NCBI RefSeq assembly: GCF_038396675.1
Contig: NC_088931.1
Location: 41,168,001 to 41,232,000, forward strand
Direction of reading: 5' to 3'
Length of the DNA: 64,000 nt
From: Hydra vulgaris
Taxonomy: Eukaryota > Cnidaria > Hydrozoa > Anthoathecata > Hydridae
This document shows, piece by piece, positions 54,801 through 64,000 of this stretch (position 1 is the stretch's first letter; the number at the start of each line of letters is the position of its first letter). Position numbers and translations under genes: made by a program. The notes under the pieces were generated by a model that saw nothing but the letters and a program-made list of their open reading frames with translations, had not been told where the DNA came from and made no database searches.

Positions 54801-56487
54801 TTTAATTGCTGAATTCAGACGTATTCATCTAATTTAAATGTTGCAATTAGTTCTACATAAATAATGTAATTAATACTTGTGCATTTTTAAATTTGCAAGT
54901 ATAATATTTTTTAATTCATTATCAAAATGATTTCATGTGATATTGGTAAAGTTTTGAAGTCAGAATGCCATAAAACCTCATATTCTAGAAATAAAGAGAT
55001 TTTTTTACTACATGACCTAGACACTGATACTCGTCAAAACATTTTATGGAGATCTGAGTTGCGTGCTTGTGAAGAACTATTCAGCATTTGTAACCACCAT
55101 TTTCACTACTTTGGAAAAAGATTTGAAAAGAAAAATGGCAATTGTTGTAATGTTTATAAAGTGCATAAAAAAAAAAGAAAGGTAATTTGATTTCAAATAT
55201 ATTTTATGTAATTATATCAAAGAAACCCTTCTTTAATTTTCAAATTGTATTACTTTTCTGATGGATGTGGAGGACAGTATAAAAATTTTCAAACTTTTTT
55301 ACTGTCCTCCACATCCTTCAAATTTTCAAAAACAATACCAGGAAGTCGAGGATTTCACCATTGCATACCAGTTTCGAAAGCATCTATGTTATTTAAAAAA
55401 ACTAGTAACAATATAAATCCAAAATCTATTAATATAACTAAAAAGTCAAGTTACCAAAATTTAAGTTTAATAAATTTTGAGCTAATGCAGAAATACAAAT
55501 ATTACGCATGTACATATGACTCGTTTTGGTGAATTGCAGTAGTGGAAGAAAAAGACGAAGAATGTAATGATATAAAAATAAAGTTTATGCATCCACATGG
55601 TCCATCTGAACAGTTTTTCTGGCCGAAAAGGAATGATTATTGTTGGATGCCAATCACCAATAACATTTTGGTGCACTTATTAATGTAACAACATTAATAA
55701 GTGCACCAAAAATAATATCAGACAAATATGAACTTTCAAAAAAAGATTTTAACAAAATAATAAGTATATATTTGTAAATCAATAATTTCTAATGGACATA
55801 TTATAAAAAATTGTATATCAATTTAAGTATGCATCATTTTTATTTATTTTGAAAACTACGATAAGCGAAATATGATATTTTTGCTTTTTTTGTAATATTT
55901 TTCATTTAATTTTTAAACTATCTATTTGGCAGAAATGATTTTTTCACACAATGTTCTTCAAACATACAATGATCTAATTTGAAATTTTAAACTTAAAAAA
56001 TTTACTGTACACCTAAAATTTTTACTGGGGCAAGTGTCCATTATTTTAACATTTATAATTGATGTATAGGTACTTTTTAATTATAAAATGAGTTTTTTAT
56101 TTATATATTCAAATTCCTCACCTAGAAATTAACTAAGTCACTTATTTTTAGAACTCAAATGTTTATAGACTTAGTTTTATAAGGAGAAATGTAAATTTAA
56201 AAATAGCGGAAAATGACCAAAACAATAATAGTAGCCAAATTTAAAACAACCATTACTCACGAACCGTTGGGAGTTAGACCTTGAAATTTTGGGATTTATC
56301 TTATTTTATAATGTACTAACTATGGTAAAAATATAAAAAAATCCAAGGACATAGAATTGCATTTAAAAAAAAAAAAGGTTGTTTTGACGTGGAATTACTC
56401 TGTTGTCAGCCTTAAAAGGTCGATTGATGCAAATAAGAATCAAAAACAAATCAAGCAAGAACAATCATCTTCAAAAAAAAAAAAAAA

Positions 56488-56541
<54 letters not shown>

Positions 56542-59442
56542 CAATCAATTAATCAAAAAATCATTTAAAAATCTAAGATATATATTATACAATAAAGTAT
56601 AGGCAGTTTTATTATATCGTATAGAAAACGTGTATTTTTCTTGTATGATTCTTGTTTAAATGTGCGCCAACTAAGAATAATAAGTTATTAGTGCATTACA
56701 AATTTTTCATTTGTATTAAACAAAGATTTATCAGACTTATTTTAAAGAGCCTCATGGTAATTATAAAATGAATGATAAGAAAAAACGACCATTATTATCT
56801 AATTTTTAATTTTATTTAGAAATAACGTCAGAAGTTCCACACATTTGTTTAACGGGTGATGCGGAAGTTATCGGACAAATCCTAATTTCATTATTTGAGC
56901 ATAATAATTAGTTTTTGTGGTTTTATGCGTAGGCATAAACGTTCTATAAAATATAAACTTTATTATTTGAAACACAATTATTTAAAATGAGGTTAAATGC
57001 AGCTGAACGAGAATCTTTTCGAAAGCGACTAAAAATGTTTTTTGTAAATAAACCTAATATAAAAAAGAAAAAAATCGTAAATCATTTTGAAAAGGAAGGA
57101 TTTGCTCGAAGTACAATATATATGATAACCTAAAAAGACTTGAAACTGTTCAATCGTTTTTTGATAGAAAGCACCCTGGTCGTCCGACATCCTGGACTAG
57201 AGAAAAGAAAGCCGAATTAACGAGACTTGTCAACAATCGAAAAGGGGTCAGTCAGAGAAAAATAGGTATTAAATTCGGTGTAAATCAATCGACAATTGGT
57301 CGTCAAATAAAAAAAATGAATATTAAATATAGAAAACGTGAAAAGACTCCAAAAATACACTATAGAACAACAAATAAAGGCAAAGAAAAGAAGCAGGAAA
57401 CAAGTTAACCAACTCTATAACACAAAATCGCTTCTAGTCATCAATGACGAAAAATACTTTTGTTTTGCAGGGGACAACATGCCTAGAAATTCTGGATACT
57501 ACACAAACAACAAAAAGACATGTCCAGAAAGTGTTCGTTTTATAGGAAAAGGGAAATTTCCAAAAAAATTATTAATGTGGATAGCCATATCTGACCATGG
57601 TATGTCCGAGCCATTGTTTCGCACTTCCAAGGCTGTAGCGATCAATTCATCAATCTATATTAATGAATGTTTAGAAAAACGACTTCTTCCATTTATTCAC
57701 AAGTATCATGGAGACTTTAACTATTTATTTTGGCCAGATTTAGCAAGTTCTCATTATTCTAAAGATTCTCTAAATTGGATGGACTAATATGTCTATTACG
57801 TTGATAAAGAATCCAATCCAATGTGCCTCAAGCACGACCAATTGAAAATTTTTGGGGACATTTGGCACAGAAGGTTTACGAGGGAGATTGGCAAGCTTCA
57901 ACAGAGCAAGTTTTGATTGATCGCATTAAACTAAAACTACAAGAAATTGATTTAAACTTTTTACAGTCACATATGAAAGGCGTCAGAGCAAGATTGAGAT
58001 TAATTGCAGATGGTGGTGTTTTTTCATATAAAAAATAATATATTTTTATTAAAAGATAAATGCTTTATTTAAAAAAAGTATAATATTAGTTTGTTTTTTT
58101 AATTTATAAATAAGTTATTGACGTTTTTATTTTGTCCGATAACTTCCGCATCACCCGTTAGCCAAATCATATTTATGCAGTTACTTCATTTAATCAACCT
58201 AAAATGTTAACATAGACCACCTTATGTGGCCTTGACAATGCACACCAAAAGCACTAACAGAGACACATGCGCAAAATGTTAATACTCTGATATTTTACTC
58301 TCAGTGATATGGAATCTCACTGAGAGCTACATCAGAGTTTAGGAAACTTTACTACCAGCCAGTCTTAGAACCATTAAACTGAGTTTTAGTGCTGTTTAGA
58401 AAAAGTTGCATATACTATCAAGATGGCACAAGGAAAAACCCATGAGTAGAGTCAGGAAGATCATTCAAGGCAGGAAATAGTGTAACACACGTTTATATTT
58501 ATGACAGCCTATTACTTAAAAAAAGTGCGGAAGGCTGGTCAATAAAATTTTTTGCTTTACCCCTAAAGTCTTTGCCTTGAAGAACTTCTACAACACGATA
58601 GCTAGAGGCAGTTAACATCTGCCTAAGGTGAGTATTATTACTAAGACACCATCTCTAGCCTTTAATCAACCAAGAACCCAAACACTGGAGGTATTTAAAA
58701 GCTAGAGTTAATTACTGCTAGCCTTAACCTAGAAAATTTTACAATGCAGCGAGACATCAGGACCTAATTCCATTTACTTGCTTCATTTTATCCTCCAATA
58801 TGGAACTTAAGCATAATCTATCTGTATGTGTATATCTATATGAACATATATTAGATATTTTGTCTTTTATTTAGTTATGCAAACATAAAATAAGAGTTAT
58901 ACGAAAATAATTCAACCAACTACAAAAAAAGTAATAAAAAAACAACAACCTGCTTTTGCTGCTTGTGTCGAAACCTTCCAGGAGTTTCCATAGGCTCCGC
59001 GTGAAATATCTCTTGGAGTTCCGCCTTGTCCCTTACAAAGAGAAACTAAAACTTTACCTTGATCACAAAGTTGGGTAACAGAGCTTGCAAAAAACTTTTC
59101 TAAAAGTAGACGGCATTTTTTAATGTTAGACTTTCCTCCTACATGTGGAAAATTAAATATAATCAAGGCAAACTTATGATTTGGGAAATATTGTGAAAGG
59201 TTTGTAGCATCCACATTGTGCTTGACCACAACATTCGGCTGACTGTATAAAAACTTCACATTAGTAGAAGCGCACTCGTCTGCAAAAATTGTCTCTTTTG
59301 AATCTAAAGATGTTGCATGTATTTTGATAGAAGATGTAAAACATGCCATGTCCATTGAAAAAGAAAAATTGCCATCTCCAACAATAAGAATTCCATCATG
59401 AGGATCTTTAGCTGATTGAATATTTGTAAACAAATCAAGCAT
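51560..59442 (-). CDS. FDXACB1: FDXACB1-like protein: BMT5-type methyltransferase fold plus FDX-ACB domain, complete
   Basis: Four exons join in phase: 59442-58950, 53158-53011, 52946-52163 and 51892-51560, 585 residues plus stop. The N-terminus is the BMT5-like (DUF2431) Rossmann domain: ILIVGDGNFSFSMDMA (SAM-binding-type loop), IHATSLDS, VDATNLSQYF, IIFNFPHVGGKSNIKK, and VSLCKGQGGTP. Exon 2 continues it (LVLLNVEPFDTSSLTNYRQA, GYRS). The C-terminal exon is an anticodon-binding ferredoxin-fold domain as in PheRS: LYPLCYRHDLCLWLD to CYRMIYSRLDGPLTHLDSVI and NNVRLRLLEAGFKLR. Yeast BMT5 methylates 25S rRNA; the animal protein's substrate is not established. Intron 1 (5.8 kb) holds two transposons yet splice phase is preserved. 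The exon 1 donor (GTTGTT) is weak, the only doubtful site. Confidence 0.9.
52163..52946 (-). CDS. FDXACB1: FDXACB1 exon 3 (central region)
   Basis: Starts after TTACTTAG in phase 2 and ends phase 0 before GTAACA. It is a 261-residue central part with no catalytic motif I recognise. Acidic and cysteine-bearing stretches lead into the C-terminal domain. An upstream in-frame ATG at 52957 is intronic. Confidence 0.85.
53011..53158 (-). CDS. FDXACB1: FDXACB1 exon 2
   Basis: A 148-bp exon between TTTCTTTTAAG and GTAGGT. It encodes LVLLNVEPFDTSSLTNYRQA then GYRSS and LHTFVRRSFVNL, which complete the methyltransferase-like domain. Easily missed because its open frame is short. Confidence 0.87.
53982..54566. 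mobile_element. Palindromic MITE inside the long-inverted-repeat element
   Basis: The left arm starts AGGGGCGGACCACGATTTTT and the right-arm complement AGGAGCGGATCCACGATTTT. Both continue through GGTGTTTGAGTTAAATAACT and ACCTTTGAATGTTCATACTT to GGGAACAAAAATACCC. The AGGGGCGGATCCACGATTTTT start resembles hAT-type MITEs. No exact 8-bp duplication. Confidence 0.8.
54927..55680 (+). pseudogene. Transposon-type ORF, unnamed family, broken
   Basis: The first block (54927-55187) has TDTRQNILWRSELRACEELF and a KKKRK tail. The second (55245-55530) begins YYFSDGCGGQYKNFQTFLLS, a motif seen in some element-encoded nucleases with the Asp in S-D-G-x-x-x-Q-Y-K-N, and ends YYACTYDSFW. After a stop comes a third stretch with KFMHPHGPSEQFFWPKRNDY and CWMP. 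In the family as I recall it, the three follow each other in one protein. A local inverted duplication (GGATGTGGAGGACAGTA against TACTGTCCTCCACATCC) interrupts the catalytic-region motif. The protein is inactive. It is the likely transposase remnant of the surrounding element. Confidence 0.6.
56474..56536. repeat. (A)n followed by (TA)n
   Basis: An 18-base A run, then about 44 bp of TA, just outside the long-inverted-repeat element. Confidence 0.95.
56852..58158 (+). mobile_element. 1.3-kb Tc1/mariner element with TA duplication, in FDXACB1 intron 1
   Basis: The termini ACGGGTGATGCGGAAGTTAT (left) and its exact complement (ATAACTTCCGCATCACCCGT, right) continue through CGGACAAAAT. TA flanks both sides (56850-56851, 58159-58160). 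Element size and TA target are classic for Tc1/mariner. The two ends are almost identical in their outer 25 bp. Confidence 0.95.
56987..58038 (+). pseudogene. Tc1/mariner transposase, frameshifted
   Basis: The reading begins at ATG 56987 (MRLNAAERESFRKRLKMF). A frameshift near 57120 leads to HPGRPTSWTREKKAELTR (GRPR-like) and a second helix-turn-helix, GVSQRKIGIKFGVNQST. The catalytic core follows: VINDEKYFCFAGD (first Asp), FWPDLASSHYSKDS (second Asp), VPQARPIENFWG (Glu). A stop at 57785 and a frameshift at about 57820 break the C-terminal part. All three catalytic acids are present, so loss is by frame lesions only. It fills most of the 56852-58158 element. Confidence 0.92.
58161..58910. 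other. FDXACB1 intron 1, proximal part; possible repeat remnant
   Basis: Read on minus, 58510-58690 has an open stretch (THLRQMLTASSYRVVEVLQG and KDFRGKAKNFIDQPS) that looks protein-derived but belongs to no family I can name. Two inverted copies of an ACTCTGATATTTTACTCTCA-like sequence lie near 58285-58335. It is not the missing part of FDXACB1, whose exons are accounted for. Confidence 0.35.
58950..59442 (-). CDS. FDXACB1: FDXACB1 exon 1 (methyltransferase-like domain)
   Basis: ATG at 59442 (MLDLFTNIQSAKDPHDGIL). It carries the GDGNFSF, NFPHVGGKS and LCKGQGG motifs. It ends after one base of a Gly codon; the next exon supplies GG. Confidence 0.88.
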
Positions 59443-59983
59443 TTTTCGATTATAATTACAAAAAGCTGTTATTTTTAAGCAATTATAATTCCATCTATTG
59501 GTACAAAAGATTTTAAAAATAAAAACTTTGCTAGTTGAGTAAATAACATTTTGAAGTAATATTTAAATAACAATAAATAACAGTCCAATTATAACTTATT
59601 TAATTATAACTTATTTTAATAACAACTTATTTTGTATTTTATCATTATAATAACAAGTGTATTAGATAAACAATAATAACAAGTGTATTAGATAAAGTAA
59701 CAACTTAGTTACTTTATTAATACACCTAAAGTATCATTAAAATTTTTTAAAATAAAATAAAAACAACATTTAGAAACATTTAAAAGCATTCAAAAACATT
59801 TTCAAATATTTAGAAGCAAAGATAGTAATAAATATAAAAAATAAAATAAAAAAGTATATAAAAGATGAAATTGCGTCAGCAATAAAAAATATATTTGAGA
59901 ATATTAATTGCCATAATTTTTAAGTAAAAATTGTTTGAGTTACTTCAACTTTTATATAGATGCAATCCAAGTCCTAAATTTCA
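59443..59983. other. ATM-FDXACB1 intergenic spacer
   Basis: About 540 bp between the ATM stop and the FDXACB1 ATG, both on minus. AT-rich, with a near-direct repeat of AACAAGTGTATTAGATAAA (59652-59697). It must hold the ATM 3' UTR and FDXACB1 promoter/5' UTR. No specific signal is defensible. Confidence 0.5.
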
Positions 59984-60298
59984 TTACAGCCACGGTTGCC
60001 AACCAGGAAATAGCTTGCATAGATTTTCAGTACTTTGAGCTTCCTGAATCAAATAATTTACATGTCCTTGAATACTTAGAAAACCACCTCCCTCCATGCC
60101 AGATAACTTTTGTTTTAAACGAAGCAAGACTCGCTCAGCCATTTTATTTTTTTCAATATCGCTTGCTTTGCCTCTATTATCATTATCAAAAACAGTTCTG
60201 CCATCTTCTGCTTCAAGCAAATCACTACATTTAGCTTGTATCTGAACTGCCTTACTAGTTGTGACAGTCCATGTTGATAACGGATCATAAAGAAGAAC
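59984..60298 (-). CDS. ATM: ATM last exon (FATC domain)
   Basis: A 315-bp exon starting after GGCGCTTTAG and ending in the FATC domain and stop. It is longer than the ORF beginning at 60220, which omits the first 26 residues. Confidence 0.93.
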   Translation of the reverse strand, partial: VLLYDPLSTWTVTTSKAVQIQAKCSDLLEAEDGRTVFDNDNRGKASDIEKNKMAERVLLRLKQKLSGMEGGGFLSIQGHVNYLIQEAQSTENLCKLFPGWQPWL

Positions 60299-60552
60299 CT
60301 AAAGCGCCAATTAAAAGCATAATTTCATGTGCAAAATTTAAATCAATTCAACAAGAACAACAACAAAAAATACTTCAATGATGGTTATAATGGCGTCTCG
60401 AGATTCTCTCATCAATAAAAGTGTCTCTTCGCAACAACGTCGAAATACACCTTCAATTCCTATTATTCCCATTCCATCTACAATGTCACGCGTAAGACGA
60501 AATGGTACCCTTTCAGGTGTTGGAAGGAGTCTTCCTTGTTCAAAAGCAATGC
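59984..60552 (-). CDS. ATM: ATM serine/threonine kinase, last two coding exons
   Basis: C-terminus of the PI3K-like DNA double-strand-break checkpoint kinase. Exon 60552-60374 starts after TTATTTAG in phase with a Gly codon (the G of the kinase DLG) and encodes the activation segment: [20 protein letters not shown], then [20 protein letters not shown]. It ends phase 0 before GTATTT. Exon 60298-59984 begins [12 protein letters not shown], includes [20 protein letters not shown], and ends in the FATC domain, [10 protein letters not shown] to [17 protein letters not shown]. The F-P-G-W-x-x-W ending is that of ATM rather than ATR, mTOR, SMG1 or DNA-PK. Upstream exons lie beyond the transposon at 61-63 kb and outside the window. 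Confidence 0.93.
60374..60552 (-). CDS. ATM: ATM penultimate exon (activation segment)
   Basis: A 179-bp exon. The plus strand shows a short ORF here that is only a shadow. The residues match the catalytic-domain C-lobe of ATM almost without gaps. Confidence 0.92.
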
Positions 60553-60954
60553 CTAAATAATGTAAAAAAAAATTTTTGTAATAAAAATTAAACTTTATTT
60601 TAATTTACTTAAGAATTTTGAAAATGTTAAAAAATATATAATAAAATGTTAAAATAATTGGTGTTCACTTTAAAATTAATCATATAGTAATTATATTCTT
60701 GAAAAAAAAAAAATACATTAAATATTTATATCAGGTATTTTATAGTTATTCTTATGTCGGGTTTTTTTTAAGTCATTCTTTTCAGAGGCTAACATAAGGT
60801 TTATTAATTTTTTTCTAAAATTATGAAATGTTCAAAAAATGAAGGAGTTATAAACATTTAATGGCCTCATTTTTTGAGCCCTAAAATATATTTTTAGGGC
60901 TCAAAAACCATGGCTATATGAGGTTGCAAAAATATCATAACCCTAATATATATA
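60553..60954. other. ATM intron sequence
   Basis: AT-rich, with a small palindrome (GAGCCCTAAAATATATTTTTAGGGCTC, 60877-60904, split here by its centre). No coding content. Confidence 0.55.
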
Positions 60955-63250
<2,296 letters not shown>

Positions 63251-63289
63251 AGTGTTGAGTCTTTGTTGGGTATTATTTTCAACAAAACA

Positions 63290-63600
63290 AATGTCAACAC
63301 TAGGTATAAAACCAGGTTTTGTGCCAGTCTTGAACAAAAACTTAGACAGAACAACTCATAAAATTGGTGGTGCACTTCATAACAATGAAGTAAGCTTTGC
63401 TACCTTTGCATCATACTATAGAACAGTTAGATGGCAGTACAAACACTCCAACAGCAATTTATGGTAAAATTGGAAAAGCTGCAGCACAAAACCAATTGCT
63501 AAATTCGAACCTGTTTTAACTTGTTTAGTTATTCCAGAACAGAATGTGATCAATGACCTAAGTTCTGATCAAAAGTAATTTCTAGAATTTGTGCGGTATA
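63290..63600 (+). pseudogene. Protein-like ORF with stops, unknown family
   Basis: ATG near 63291 gives MSTLGIKPGFVPVLNKNLDR, then VSFATFASYYRTVRWQYKHS and, after a TAA at 63465, NWKSCSTKPIAKFEPVLTCL, VIPEQNVINDLSSDQK, a second stop, and FLEFVRYKFS. The reading stays in one frame, so it looks like a former protein with two stop mutations. I do not recognise the family. It lies on the opposite strand within the ATM gene region, so it is probably a retro- or transposon-derived fragment. Confidence 0.45.
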
Positions 63601-64000
63601 AGTTCAGTTAAGCACCATTTTAATAAATAAACATAAAAGTTAATCTGCAGTTTAATTTCATATATTTATTTATAACTCTTATTATAATTTATTATCAAAA
63701 TGAAAAAATGTAAATTTGTTGCGGTAAATCCAATATATGGTAAATATAAAGGTAATGGTCCAGTTAACCTGCAAAGTATTTATGTAGTGATTTAAATTCA
63801 TATCTGACTTTGAATCACTGCAAAACTGATTTATAAATTAATTAGTTTTGCAAGACCTAGGTTGAAGCGATATTATTTGATTTAGAAATTGTCCTATATA
63901 TAGATTTCATCCCTAAATCTGATAATTCAGGAAAGTTTTTAAATTGATGATTTCATGATTTAAAAGAATTATAAATCGGGAAGAACACCATTTTGCTCAC
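63601..64000. other. AT-rich DNA to the window edge
   Basis: No supported gene or repeat. Upstream ATM exons were looked for on minus and not found. Confidence 0.5.

Larger units (their letters stand above)
53465..56402. mobile_element. Element with about 470-bp inverted repeats, in FDXACB1 intron 1
   Basis: The left arm (about 53465-53945) and right arm (about 55925-56402) are reverse complements with moderate divergence. Landmarks: GAGTAATTCCATGTCAAAAC against GTTTTGACGTGGAATTACTC; the TAATGGACAC / GTGTCCATTA pair; GAAGAACATTGTGTGAAAAA / TTTTTTCACACAATGTTCTTC. A third, diverged copy of the outer arm lies at about 54594-54760. Between the arms lies a broken ORF (54927-55680). The boundaries are approximate and no target duplication was resolved. 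Confidence 0.8.

Noticed and set aside
58510-58690. Additional FDXACB1 exon
   Set aside because: Exon 1 already joins 53158 in phase with uninterrupted domain continuity, and the open stretch here has no matching motif.

Overview
The window is strongly AT-rich animal DNA. Introns are long and full of transposons, (TA)n microsatellites are common, and several transposase families recall cnidarian genomes. A hydrozoan, most likely Hydra, is the best guess; this is inference from gene content and repeat flavour, not from a database search.

I can support five host genes. (1) A phytochelatin synthase (PCS) on + covers 1628-16785. Four exons carry the whole Cys-His-Asp catalytic triad, and the first coding exon is missing upstream. 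(2) Two minus-strand exons at 25291-26084 encode most of a small secreted phospholipase A2. (3) A complete four-exon DM-domain (DMRT) transcription factor lies on + at 49358-51380. (4) A complete four-exon FDXACB1-like gene on - covers 51560-59442; its first intron holds about 5.8 kb of transposon sequence. (5) The last two coding exons of ATM kinase lie on - at 59984-60552. Genes 3-5 form a compact block: DMRT and FDXACB1 converge with about 180 bp between stop codons, and FDXACB1 begins about 540 bp after the ATM stop.

Most of the rest is mobile DNA. PCS intron 2 holds a 32-copy 29-bp minisatellite. PCS intron 3 holds a decayed LINE that was cut by a 3.1-kb element whose termini begin CACAGTG and are flanked by a 5-bp duplication, as expected for Transib (the RAG1-related superfamily). 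That element itself contains a deleted Tc1-like element. A hAT relic covers about 20.2-23.5 kb. A four-level nest covers 33.2-37.9 kb: Harbinger-like, then hAT, then a hAT-type MITE, then a small MITE, most with recognisable target-site duplications. A Mutator-like transposase relic lies at 41.1-42.8 kb. FDXACB1 intron 1 holds a long-inverted-repeat element and a 1.3-kb Tc1/mariner element. A second Tc1-like element sits in the middle of a (TA)n tract at 61.1-62.8 kb.

The stretches 17.6-19.7, 23.5-25.3, 26.1-27.7, 29.1-32.0, 39.7-41.0 and 45.3-49.3 kb show no gene that I can support. All gene models are read by eye from splice-site phase and protein similarity. No transcript or database evidence was available.
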